Below the pieces are notes generated by a model. That model did no database searches. It saw only the letters and a program-made list of their open reading frames with translations, and was not told the DNA's origin. From contig JBEGVN010000017.1 in the NCBI GenBank assembly GCA_041178325.1, positions 89,446 to 153,445 on the forward strand: 64,000 bases of DNA. The letters are read 5' to 3'. The stretch is from UBA6136 sp041178325. GTDB taxonomy: Bacteria; Pseudomonadota; Gammaproteobacteria; Methylococcales; Methylococcaceae. A program made the translations under genes and the position numbers. This document shows, in pieces, positions 26,381-35,900 of the stretch. Positions within the stretch are counted from its first letter, which is position 1. Every line of letters starts with the position of its first letter.

Positions 26381-27874
26381 ATGAACGATCTTATCGACGA
26401 AAACAAACTTACGCTCCAGCGCCGCGAAAAGCTCAAAGCCATCCGCGAACAGGAAGCCATTGCCTTTCCGAATGACTTTCGAAGAAACGCGCTGGCGCAA
26501 GACCTTCTGAACCAATACGAAGCCCTGGAAGCCGAAGAACTCGAAGCCAAGGCTCTTCGCGTTAGCTTAGGTGGCCGCCTGATGACCAAGCGCGTTATGG
26601 GCAAAGCTTCGTTCGCCCATCTTCAAGACATGTCGGGTCGACTGCAGGTTTTCCTGCAACGCGACACCTTACCTGAAGGTGTATACGAAGCCTTCAAGGG
26701 ATGGGACATGGGGGACATCATTGGCGTCGAGGGCGTGCTGTTTAAGACCAAGACCGGAGAGCTCTCCGTACGGGTCGATCAGGCTCGCCTTTTGACCAAG
26801 TCCCTCCGCCCTCTTCCTGAAAAATTCCATGGCCTGCAGGATGCGGAAACCTGCTATCGGCAACGTTATCTCGATCTCATCATGAACGAGGATTCCCGCA
26901 AGGTTTTCCTGCTTCGAAGCGCCATTGTTCGCCATATTCGCGAGTTTCTGGCAGCACGCGGATTCCTTGAAGTGGAAACCCCGATGATGCAGGTGATTCC
27001 GGGTGGAGCGAGAGCACGCCCCTTCGTGACCCACCACAACGCCCTCGACATGGATCTTTATCTTAGGATCGCACCCGAGCTTTATCTGAAGCGTCTCGTG
27101 GTCGGCGGCTTCGAGCGCGTCTTTGAAATCAACCGAAGCTTCCGTAATGAAGGGCTTTCGACCCGCCACAACCCCGAGTTCACCATGATCGAGTTTTATC
27201 AGGCCTACGCGGACTACCGCGACCTGATGGATCTTACCGAAGAACTCATGCGGACGATTGCCGTAGATCTGACTGGAGATACCCGCATTAGCCATCAGGG
27301 AGAAACCTACGATCTGGGCCAGCCTTTCCAGCGAATGACAGTCCTCGAATCTATCCTGCACTTCAACCCGGATATCACCGCGGCAGACCTTGCATCACTG
27401 GAAGGTGCCCGCGCCATTGCGAGCCGCCTTCACATCAAGCTCGATGCGGGCGACGGACTGGGTAAGGTTCAAACTGAAATATTTGAAAAGACAGTCGAGG
27501 ACCGCCTCATGGCTCCGACCTTCATCACAGCCTATCCCGCCGAGGTATCACCTCTGGCTCGGAGAAATGATAATGATCCTTTCATTACCGACCGATTTGA
27601 GTTTTTCATAGGTGGTAGGGAGCTAGCCAATGGCTTTTCCGAGCTCAATGACGCAGAGGATCAGGCCGAGAGGTTCAGAAAGCAGGCCGACAACAAGGAT
27701 GCCGGCGACGAGGAGGCCATGCATTACGATGCAGACTATATTCGTGCTCTGGAATATGGAATGGCTCCCACAGCTGGCGAGGGAATTGGCATTGACCGCC
27801 TAGTGATGTTCTTTACCGACTCGCCTTCGATTCGCGATGTCATCCTCTTTCCACACATGCGCAGAGAGGCTTAA
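26381..27874 (+). CDS. lysS: Lysyl-tRNA synthetase, class II
   Basis: 497 residues. An N-terminal OB-fold anticodon-binding domain (about 60-160) precedes the class II core. Motif 1 is near FLEVETPMMQ, motif 2 is FEINRSFRNEGLSTRHNPEF, and motif 3 is GIGIDRLVMFFTDSPSIRD. It charges tRNA-Lys in the cytoplasm. Co-transcribed with prfB. An intrinsic terminator starts four bases after the stop. Confidence 0.97.
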   Translation: MNDLIDENKLTLQRREKLKAIREQEAIAFPNDFRRNALAQDLLNQYEALEAEELEAKALRVSLGGRLMTKRVMGKASFAHLQDMSGRLQVFLQRDTLPEGVYEAFKGWDMGDIIGVEGVLFKTKTGELSVRVDQARLLTKSLRPLPEKFHGLQDAETCYRQRYLDLIMNEDSRKVFLLRSAIVRHIREFLAARGFLEVETPMMQVIPGGARARPFVTHHNALDMDLYLRIAPELYLKRLVVGGFERVFEINRSFRNEGLSTRHNPEFTMIEFYQAYADYRDLMDLTEELMRTIAVDLTGDTRISHQGETYDLGQPFQRMTVLESILHFNPDITAADLASLEGARAIASRLHIKLDAGDGLGKVQTEIFEKTVEDRLMAPTFITAYPAEVSPLARRNDNDPFITDRFEFFIGGRELANGFSELNDAEDQAERFRKQADNKDAGDEEAMHYDADYIRALEYGMAPTAGEGIGIDRLVMFFTDSPSIRDVILFPHMRREA

Positions 27875-27900
27875 AAAAGCCCGCATAAAATGCGGGCCTT
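27873..27900. terminator. Bidirectional intrinsic terminator after lysS and xoxJ-like gene
   Basis: GCCCGCA-TAAAA-mid loop-TGCGGGC (27879-27897) is a seven-base GC-rich stem. On the minus strand it is followed by six T residues (AAAAAA at 27873-27878 on plus), giving a strong terminator for the XoxJ-like gene. On the plus strand the tail is CTTGCTTT, weaker but probably sufficient for lysS. Confidence 0.85.
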
Positions 27901-27921
27901 GCTTTCGATGAGCCAGAGACT

Positions 27922-28785
27922 TTAATCCGTCTTCTTCCCTGTTGCTTCTGACTCTATCGGCAGCAGAGGGATCTCAAAACTCTTTAGGATGGCCTCGATT
28001 TCTGGGGCCTTTTTTTCGATCAGCCCATTAAGAAGCTCCTTACGTTCCTTGTCAGGGATTCGAACTCCCATTGCCATTGCAAAATCAAACTTCAGTCCTG
28101 GCTCCGTCTGCATGGGCAAAGCAACCAGTGCACCTGGCTTTTGCTTGACCAGATAGCCTGCAATCGGCCCCCAGATAATCACCATATCGATTTTCTTATC
28201 CTTAAAATCCTGCGCCAAAACCTGCGCTGTATTCTGCGTAATGTCTCCGGTCATGGTCTGGTAAGGAATTCCTTGCCCAATCAACCCGTGCTTTAAAAGC
28301 CAGGTCGTTCCGGGCGCACCTCCATCGAACATCGCGATCTTTAGCTTCGCCTTGACGTCCGGCGACAGATTATCGATGTCAGAAGGTTTCTTAATGCCAT
28401 CCAGCGGCCCTCCTTTTGCATAGACCAACGCGTAGGTTGACCGGTAATAGGGCCTTGTTGTGGCCGCGAGCTCGAAGCCCTGGGGCACCTCAATCACAAC
28501 ATCGCAAAGGTATTCCTGTGAGTCCTCAGGCTTCATCTTCAGCGTATTTCGAATAAATCCCAGCCGCTGAGGAAACCACATATATTCGAGCTTTTGACCA
28601 AGCTCCTTAGCAAACAGCTCTGCAACCTTGTTGCCATAACCGCCACCATCCTTTTGCGAAAGGGGGGGATTATTAGGATCTGCACAGACCTTGAATGTCT
28701 TTTCTGCCTGCGCAGGATCTGCTAGCAACATATAGGATGCAACTAACACTATGCGAGTGAATCTTGCACTTAGACCTTGCCTCAT
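27922..28785 (-). CDS. xoxJ: XoxJ-like periplasmic binding protein for quinoprotein dehydrogenase
   Basis: 287 residues with a signal peptide ending near ADPAQAEKT. The mature part starts FKVCADPNNPPLSQKDGGG, the hallmark of the 'quinoprotein dehydrogenase-associated ABC substrate-binding' family (MxaJ/XoxJ). XoxJ is thought to assist activation or maturation of XoxF in the periplasm; no ABC permease or ATPase is next to it, in agreement with a non-transport role. It lies downstream of xoxF on the same strand, but a terminator hairpin stands between them, so its level may depend on read-through or its own promoter. Confidence 0.87.
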   Translation of the reverse strand: MRQGLSARFTRIVLVASYMLLADPAQAEKTFKVCADPNNPPLSQKDGGGYGNKVAELFAKELGQKLEYMWFPQRLGFIRNTLKMKPEDSQEYLCDVVIEVPQGFELAATTRPYYRSTYALVYAKGGPLDGIKKPSDIDNLSPDVKAKLKIAMFDGGAPGTTWLLKHGLIGQGIPYQTMTGDITQNTAQVLAQDFKDKKIDMVIIWGPIAGYLVKQKPGALVALPMQTEPGLKFDFAMAMGVRIPDKERKELLNGLIEKKAPEIEAILKSFEIPLLPIESEATGKKTD

Positions 28786-28856
28786 TCCAATACCTCAATA
28801 GTCATAACTCTCTATATAGGACGCCCACCACTGAGCGGGGTTCCCTAAAAAACAAA

Positions 28857-28890
28857 AGCCCCGACTGTAACAACAGCCGGGGCTTTCATT
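28857..28890 (-). terminator. Intrinsic terminator downstream of xoxF
   Basis: AGCCCCG-ACTGT and its complement ACAG-CCGGGGCT form an approximately 12-base stem with one mismatch. On the minus strand it is followed by TTTTGTTTT. It lies about 45-78 bases after the xoxF stop and 72 bases before the xoxJ-like ATG, so it should lower expression of the latter relative to xoxF. Confidence 0.8.
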
Positions 28891-28934
28891 GAGTCTTTTG
28901 GAGTCCCTACAGGGGGACCCCTTGGACTATCGTC

Positions 28935-30797
28935 TTAGTTCGGCAATGCGAACACGGTGAACACGCCACCCAGCTTGGTGTGGGTGCTCAGGCTCTTGTA
29001 TGCACCAACGGCACCAAGACCTTCACTATCACCTTCAAGACCAGCGGCCATACCGACGCCAGCCCAACCGCCGATACCGGACAGAACACCAACATACTGC
29101 TTACCGTTGTACATCCAGGTGCTGACGTTACCGATGATGCCGGACGGGGTCTTGAACTTGTAAAGTTCAGCGCCGGTGTTGGCATCACGAACCTTCAGGT
29201 AGCCCTCAAGGGTACCGTAGATCACGAGGTCACTCGCGGTGGAAACCATGCCGCTCCACAGTGAGAAGGGTTCGTCGATCTGCCATGCGATCTTACCGGT
29301 GGTCGGATCCCAAGCAGTGAATGAGCCCATATGGAGCTTTTCTTCCTTATCACCGGTCTTGACGTTGATCTTAGCCGGATAGATGTTCAGGGTTGCACCA
29401 ACGTAGGGCTGACCTGCGGTGTATTCAACCTGGAAGGGCTCATAGTCCATACAGGTGTGATTGCCCGGGATGTAGATCAGCTTGGTCTTGGGTGAGTAAG
29501 CAACCGGCGGCTCGTTCTTCGCGCCCATAGCGGAAGGACAGATTCCCTTCTGGTTGTGGTCTTCACCACCAGCCTGCGTAGAGTACTGGCTCTGAACCTG
29601 TGGACGACCGGTCTTGGGATCAACATGTGATGCCCAGTTGACCATCTTGTCGAACTTTTCGGCTACAAGCAGCTCACCAGAGATACGGTCAAGGGTATAA
29701 CCGAAACCGTTACGATCGAAGTGGGTCAGCAGCTTGGTGTGATCCTTGCCGTCCTTATCCTTCATCGGAAGGTCGACAAGGGTCATCTCGTTGATGCCGT
29801 CGTAGTCCCATTCGTCGTGCGGGGTCATCTGGTAAACCCACTTGGCCGCACCCGTATCCGCATCACGAGCCCAAATGGTCATAGACCACTTGTTGTCGCC
29901 CGGACGCTGAACCGGATTCCAGGTGGAGGGATTGCCTGAGCCGTAGTAGATCAGGTTGGCTTCAGCGTCATAGCTGGTCCAACCCCAAGTGGTGCCGCCA
30001 CCGATTTTCCACTGGTCGCCCTGCCAGGTCTTCAGAGAAGAATCCTTGCCAACCGGCGCCATCTTTCCGTCAGTCCATGTGACCGTCTTATCGGGATCGA
30101 TCTTCATGTCGGCGTCAGGGCCCATGCTGTAGGCCTTCCATGCAAGCGAGCCATCCTTGACGTTGTAAGCGGCCATAAAGCCACGTACGCCAAACTCACC
30201 GCCAGAGATACCAATCAGGACCTTGTCCTTTACAACAACTGGTGCGCTGGTGTTGGTCATACCTGCCTTTGGGTCACCATTCTTGACCTTCCAGACCAGC
30301 TTGCCTGTCTTTGCATCCAGAGCGATCAGAGTGGCATCACCCTGCGCCAGGAAGACCTTGCCGTCACCATAACCGAGACCACGGTTAACCACGTCACAAC
30401 ACATGACGCCGATAACCTGAGTCGGGTCCGTACCCTTATCGGGTGCGTAATCGTATTCCCAGACGACACTGTGGGTGTCCTGGCTCAGCGCGTAGATCTT
30501 GTGCGGGAAGCCGGTGTGGATGTAGATGAGGCCGTTGACAACCAACGGACCACCTTCGTGACCACGAAGCATACCGGTAGAGAAGGTCCACTGCGGCTGA
30601 ATGTTCTTCGCATTGTCCTTGTTAATTTGGGTCAGCGTGCTGAAGCGGCTGCCAAAATAATCACCACCCCAAGTGGCCCAGTTTGCAGGGTCACGGGACA
30701 GCTTTTCTACTTCGGCATTAGCAAAACCTACGCCCGGGGCGGCCAAAGCGGTCGCAACGGTCGTGGTCAGCAGCAAACTCTTCAAAGAGTTCTTCAT
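28935..30797 (-). CDS. xoxF: Lanthanide-dependent PQQ methanol dehydrogenase XoxF
   Basis: 620 residues with a signal peptide (about 1-28), then an eight-bladed PQQ propeller. The adjacent cysteines of the disulfide ring are at about 133-134 (GVMCCDVV). Metal and PQQ ligands are visible: Glu in SGGEFGVRG (about 201), Asn in GSGNPSTWN (about 289) and catalytic Asp331 in HDEWDYDGINE. The Asp two residues later (Asp333, the DYD motif) is the extra ligand that distinguishes lanthanide-binding XoxF from calcium MxaF, which has Ala there. It oxidises methanol in the periplasm. The ribosome site GAGGAGG lies close to the ATG. No mxaF, cytochrome xoxG or pqq genes appear in this window. Confidence 0.97.
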   Translation of the reverse strand: MKNSLKSLLLTTTVATALAAPGVGFANAEVEKLSRDPANWATWGGDYFGSRFSTLTQINKDNAKNIQPQWTFSTGMLRGHEGGPLVVNGLIYIHTGFPHKIYALSQDTHSVVWEYDYAPDKGTDPTQVIGVMCCDVVNRGLGYGDGKVFLAQGDATLIALDAKTGKLVWKVKNGDPKAGMTNTSAPVVVKDKVLIGISGGEFGVRGFMAAYNVKDGSLAWKAYSMGPDADMKIDPDKTVTWTDGKMAPVGKDSSLKTWQGDQWKIGGGTTWGWTSYDAEANLIYYGSGNPSTWNPVQRPGDNKWSMTIWARDADTGAAKWVYQMTPHDEWDYDGINEMTLVDLPMKDKDGKDHTKLLTHFDRNGFGYTLDRISGELLVAEKFDKMVNWASHVDPKTGRPQVQSQYSTQAGGEDHNQKGICPSAMGAKNEPPVAYSPKTKLIYIPGNHTCMDYEPFQVEYTAGQPYVGATLNIYPAKINVKTGDKEEKLHMGSFTAWDPTTGKIAWQIDEPFSLWSGMVSTASDLVIYGTLEGYLKVRDANTGAELYKFKTPSGIIGNVSTWMYNGKQYVGVLSGIGGWAGVGMAAGLEGDSEGLGAVGAYKSLSTHTKLGGVFTVFALPN

Positions 30798-31118
30798 CGT
30801 TTATCCTCCTCAGATAAGGCAAAAATACGTTTGCAAACGCTTATTTACACCTAAGCTTAACGAGCCGCAGCTTTTCAGCAGGTTCAATCTTCTTAGAAAA
30901 TCGGGTCAACCCGAGCGACCGTCTGGGTGCGTAACTTGAAGGATTTCAAGCGAAAAGTCAACGGGCGCAAGCCCTTGGCTGACTCGCACGACACAGAACG
31001 CCAGCGTCGCTCCAACGACACATTCTACTGAAGAAATGAACGACGAGGATCATGTGTTGATTTAACCTTGCGTGCCGAAGACAATGGCAACCGCAACATC
31101 AGGAGAACCTGATACACC
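30798..31118. promoter_or_regulatory. Divergent xoxF / metallo-hydrolase regulatory region
   Basis: This 321-base gap holds both promoters. Dyads visible: CGTTTGCAAACG (perfect palindrome, 30828-30839, 31 bases before the xoxF ATG), TCGGGT-CA-ACCCGA (30901-30914), CTTGAA-GGAT-TTCAAG (30935-30950), and a GGGC-GCAA-GCCC hairpin (30963-30974). I could not single out convincing -35/-10 pairs. Some of these may be operators for methanol or lanthanide control; that is inference. Confidence 0.45.
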
Positions 31119-32084
31119 ATGATCCAAAAACTCAACCTCCATCTGCTGGTGGCGGCCTCGTTCCTGCTAGGACTGGGATCTACCCTCCGGGCCGAAACTC
31201 TGTCCCTCAAGGAAGTGGCTCCCGGTATCTTTGTCCATCAAGGCATTCATGAAGTTCCCGACATCAAAAACCACGGGGAAATCGCCAATATTGGCTTTGT
31301 CATTGGCGAGCGATGCGTCGCTGTAATAGACAGTGGCGGAAGCCCTGATCAGGGCCAACAGCTGCGAAACGCCATTGAGCAAAGAACGCGACGCCCCATC
31401 TGCTATGTGATCAATACCCATGTCCATCCTGACCATATCTATGGGAACAAGAGCTTCCATCATGAAGGCGTTCGCTTTGTCGGCCACTATAAATTGGCGC
31501 AGGCAATGGCCCTAAGGGCCCCGTATTACAGCGAGATGGCTCAACGCGAGCTCGGTATAGCCTTGAGCAATGATCACTTCGTGCCCCCAGACCTTCCGGT
31601 TCAGGGAACGCTTGACCTTGATCTTGGGGGGCGAACCTTGAAGCTGACCGCACATCCAACGGCTCATACGGATAATGACCTTAGCGTCTTCGACACTCAA
31701 ACCCGGACTCTTTGGCTTGCGGATCTCCTTTTCATGGGCCATTTGCCCGTAATTGATGGCAGCCTTCTGGGATGGCTTCAGGAAATTGAACGTCTTCGGC
31801 ATATTGAGGCTAGCCAAGTCATTCCAGGACACGGCCCGGTCACAGCCGACTGGCCATTGGCTCTGACCGGAGAGGAGAATTATCTTTTGTCATTGGCCCA
31901 AGAGATCAGAATCGCACTTAAGTCCAATAAAACGATTGAGCAAGCCATGAACGAAGTCGGTCAAAAAAACCGGCCCGACTGGCAGCTTTTTGATGCCTTT
32001 CACAAACGCAATGTTGCTACGGCCTTTGCAGAACTTGAGTGGGAAGATGAATCCCCCAAAACGATCCCAGGAGACACACCATGA
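31119..32084 (+). CDS. Quinoprotein relay system metallo-beta-lactamase-fold hydrolase
   Basis: 321 residues with a signal peptide (residues 1 to about 25). The MBL zinc motif is NTHVHPDHIYGN (H-x-H-x-D-H), with further His ligands at HPTAHTDNDLSVF and IPGHGPVTADW. It matches the 'quinoprotein relay system zinc metallohydrolase' group, periplasmic proteins that co-occur with PQQ dehydrogenases and whose substrate is not established. It overlaps the SoxYZ-like gene by four bases and diverges from xoxF. Confidence 0.85.
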   Translation: MIQKLNLHLLVAASFLLGLGSTLRAETLSLKEVAPGIFVHQGIHEVPDIKNHGEIANIGFVIGERCVAVIDSGGSPDQGQQLRNAIEQRTRRPICYVINTHVHPDHIYGNKSFHHEGVRFVGHYKLAQAMALRAPYYSEMAQRELGIALSNDHFVPPDLPVQGTLDLDLGGRTLKLTAHPTAHTDNDLSVFDTQTRTLWLADLLFMGHLPVIDGSLLGWLQEIERLRHIEASQVIPGHGPVTADWPLALTGEENYLLSLAQEIRIALKSNKTIEQAMNEVGQKNRPDWQLFDAFHKRNVATAFAELEWEDESPKTIPGDTP

Positions 32085-32896
32085 AATTTTTTTCGCTGAT
32101 TCGTTCCATTGCGCTGGCAGCCCTCGGCGCGCTTGCCTTAACGCAGGCCGCTTGGGCCGAAGGCGAAGATGAGTCGGCCTGGAACGGATCAATTAAATCG
32201 AAATTTTTCGGAGAACAGGCCATCCTTGAGGACAAGGACACGATCGAAATTACGGCACCTTACCGAGCCGAAGATCCGGCCCTCGTCCCGATCCAAGTGA
32301 CCAGCAAATTTCCTCAGTCGCAGGACCATTTCATCAGAAACATCACGGTCATAATCGACAACAACCCAGTCCCCTTCTCAGCCTCATTCGACTTTACTCC
32401 CGAGAGCGGCAAAGCCGATATTGCCACTCGGATGCGTTTTAACGCCTACACGCATGTTCGGGCCATCGCCCTGACCAATGATGGAAAACTCCACATGGCC
32501 AAGGCCTTCGTCAAGGCCAGCGGTGGTTGCTCGGCGCCCATAGGAACGGATGCGGAGGCGGCGATGGCCCGCATGGGGAAGATGAAGTTCAAATTCGATA
32601 GCGACAAAGCGACGATGGGCCAGCCCAATGCAATCCAGCTGCTGATTAGCCATCCCAATATCACAGGGATGCAAATGGATCAGATCAGCCGCATTGTGCA
32701 GCCAGCCCACTATGTGACAGAGGCCAAAGTGACCTTTGATGGAAAACTGATTCTCGGCGTCAGAGGGGATATTGCTATCAGCGCAGACCCCAATTTCCGC
32801 TTTTTCTTCACCCCTACTCATGCGGGAGAACTAAAGGCAGAGATCAAGGACAATCTCGGAAATCAGTTCAGCGCATCGCAGGCCGTTTCCCCTTGA
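32081..32896 (+). CDS. Quinoprotein-associated SoxYZ-like carrier
   Basis: 271 residues with a signal peptide. The N-terminal half resembles SoxY, and KASGGCSAPIG near residue 147 carries the Cys in the swinging-arm-like position. The C-terminal half resembles SoxZ (FRFFFTPTHAGELKAEIKDN). It is a single-chain fusion of the two carriers, a known companion of PQQ dehydrogenases. It may carry a covalently bound intermediate in the periplasm together with the upstream hydrolase, but the chemistry is unknown. No other Sox genes are present, so thiosulfate oxidation is unlikely. Confidence 0.85.
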   Translation: MKFFSLIRSIALAALGALALTQAAWAEGEDESAWNGSIKSKFFGEQAILEDKDTIEITAPYRAEDPALVPIQVTSKFPQSQDHFIRNITVIIDNNPVPFSASFDFTPESGKADIATRMRFNAYTHVRAIALTNDGKLHMAKAFVKASGGCSAPIGTDAEAAMARMGKMKFKFDSDKATMGQPNAIQLLISHPNITGMQMDQISRIVQPAHYVTEAKVTFDGKLILGVRGDIAISADPNFRFFFTPTHAGELKAEIKDNLGNQFSASQAVSP

Positions 32897-32906
32897 CGGT
32901 CGCTAC

Positions 32907-32946
32907 CCTGGTCGAGAAGTAGATTCCATCTCGACCAGGCCTTTTA
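32907..32946. terminator. Convergent intrinsic terminator
   Basis: CCTGGTCGAGA and TCTCGACCAGG (32907-32917 and 32929-32939) form a perfect 11-base stem around an 11-base loop, followed by GCCTTTTATG. It lies 10 bases past the SoxYZ-like stop and just before the end of the convergent RND permease gene, so it can serve both directions. Confidence 0.8.
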
Positions 32947-35900
32947 TGTATTTTTTCCCTGTTTTCGGGCAGAAAGCCATTCCGAAAACTGCTCTGTCAG
33001 AACATAGAAGACCGGAACGAACGGGATTGCTAAAAGCGTCGAAGCAATCATGCCCCCAAACACTACAGTGCCAATTGCCTGCTGACTGGCTGCCCCGGCA
33101 CCACTCGCCTTAAGCAGCGGGTAAACCCCGAGAATAAAAGCGAAGGATGTCATGAGAATGGGTCTAAAACGACGCCGTGTGGCCTCGACAGCAGCCTCCA
33201 TGATCCCCATCCCCTCATGTCGGAGCTCTCTAGCAAACTCGACAACCAAAATGGCGTTTTTACTCGCCAAAGCGATCATCAGAACCAAACCCACCTGCGT
33301 GTAGAGGTTATTGTCGAAGTTGCGCGAAATGAGCGCCAGAATCACCCCGACCAGCGCCATGGGCACAACTAGAATGACCCCCAGGGGGGAGATCCAACTT
33401 TCGTACTGGGCCGCAAGAACGAGATAGACCAGAAGAATCGATAACGCGTAAATGAAATAGGCCGTATTCCCAATCAGCTTCTGTTGATAAGCGACGGCGG
33501 TCCAGTCAAAGCTCATGCCCGCCGGCAAAACATCAGCCGCCATCCCCTCCATGATATTCATCGCATCACCGCCACTCTTATCTGGCGCAGGCGCGCCAAA
33601 AAGCGGTGCTGCAGGGTACAGGTTATAGCGGGAAACCAGTTCGGAACCCACCTGTCGGTTGACCGAGAGCAAGGTTCCGAGCGGGACCATGTTTTTCTGA
33701 GCATTGCGGACATAAATGTTCTGTATGTCCTCAATATCGCTGCGATAGGGTGCATCAGCCTGCACGTAAACCTGGAAAGACTGATCGAATTTGGTAAAGA
33801 GATTGACGAACGTCGACCCCAGGTAAGACTGAAGGGCGCTAAAGACATCGTCCACCTGAACCTGCAGAGATTCCGCCTTGACACGATCAATGTCGAGGAA
33901 AAGCTGCGGACTCAGTGCACTGAAGGTGGTAGTTGCAAACCCGATACCACTTTGCGCTTGAGCCGCCCGAACCATCTCGCCCATCACGGGCTGCAACAGC
34001 TTGATCCCCCGACCCTCACGGTCCTCAACCATCATCTGCAGACCACCCAACTGTCCTAGCCCGGCAATAGGCGGAGGGGTGACAGCGACAACCCGGGCCT
34101 CCTGAATCTCATCAAAGCGCTTCTTCAGGCTGGCAAGAATGACAGGCTGATTCAGCTTATCACCTCGCTCTTCCCAATCCTGGTAGACAGCAAACATCGT
34201 TAACGCATTGGAGAGATTGGCCGCATCAGCGACAGAAAAACCCCCAATAGTGACCCAGCCTTTAATTCCGGGCGTCTCCTTCAGGATGTTGCTGATTTGC
34301 TCGGCCACTCTGCGCACCCTAGGCTGAGCGCTTCCCTCAGGAAGTTTGGCCACCACAATCGCGTAGCCTTGATCCTCTATCGGAAGGAAACCGGCAGAAT
34401 GGTTGGCAAATAACCACCCCCCCAGAAGAATGGCCGCAAAGAACACCGCCAACATCGACTTGGTTCTTTGAACCATCCACTGAACAATTCGGACGTAACC
34501 ATCTTCGATCTTGCCATAGCCGGCATTAAAGGCCCGATAAAAAGCATTCGGCTGGTGGCCCTTCGGCACTGGTTTGAGATAAAGCGCACATTGCGCTGGC
34601 TTAAGCGTCAACGCGTTGATCGCACTGATAATCGCTGTCGAGGCAATCACCAGCGCAAACTGCCGAAAGAGCTGACCACTGATTCCTGGAAGGAACGCAG
34701 CGGGCAGAAAAACCGCCGAGAGCACCAGCGTGATTCCGATCACAGGACCCGTCATCTGAGCCATCGCCTTGATGGCTGCATCCTTGGGCGTTAATCCTTT
34801 TTCAATGTGGGACGATGCATTTTCGACGATCACAATTGCATCGTCGACCACAATACCGATCGAGAGAATCAACGCAAAGAGGGTCATCAGATTTATCGAG
34901 AAACCCAAAGCCGCCATCGCGGCAAAGGCACCGATGATTGTCACCGGCACCGTGGTAGCGGGAACCAACGTCGCACGCCAGTTTTGAAGAAACAGTATCA
35001 CCACGGCAAGGACAAGGAAGCCGGCCTCATAGAGCGTTTCATACACCGCATGAATTGACTGTTCGATGAAAGTCGTGGTGTCGAAGATAATCTGGTACTT
35101 GAGTCCTTCGGGAAAACTTTTGGACATTTCCCCGGTCAAGGCCCGAACTTTTTCACCCACGTCCAGAGCGTTAGCTCCCGGAAGCGCATAAACCAGCAAC
35201 TGGGCCGCCCGATGCCCGCTGACCGCAGAGAAATTGGTATAGGACCGCTGCTCTAACTCAACTCTCGCGACATCCTTAACTCGGACAATCTGTGCCGTCT
35301 GCCCGCTCTGGGGCAACACACTTTTGATGATGATATTTTCAAATTCGGGGGTTTCCGTCAGTCGCCCTAGGGCGTTGATGGTGAACTGGAGGGACTGGTC
35401 ATCGGGGACCGGAGGGCCTCCTAACTGCCCTGCGACCACCTGATTGTTTTGACTTCGTACCGCGTTGGCTACATCCGTACTGGTTAGACCAAAATACTTG
35501 AGCCGCTCTGGATTCATCCAGATCCGCATGCTGTAGTTACCGGCCCCCTTAACCACAACCTGACCCACACCCGGGATTCGCCAAACCGGATAAAGGAGAT
35601 TGATCTGTGCGTAGTTCGAAAGGTAGGTTTCGTCAAAGCGGTCGTCTTCAGCGTAGAGACTGATCGCCATCAGAATATTCGTAGAGACCTTACGAACCGA
35701 AACGCCCTGTTTCTGGACGGGATCGGGAAGCTGCGCAAGCTGACCGTTAACAAGATTCTGAACCAAGGTGAGCGCCGCATTAAGATCCGTGCCCACCTCA
35801 AACGTAATGGTCAGCGAGTAGGTTCCATCGGAGCCACTGGTTGAATAGAGATAGATTGACTTTTCGACCCCATTGACCCCCTCTTCAATGGGGATCCCCA

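Noticed and set aside
31119..32896. Sox thiosulfate-oxidation genes
   Set aside because: The SoxYZ-like fusion lies with an MBL hydrolase and xoxF, and no soxAX, soxB or soxCD is present.
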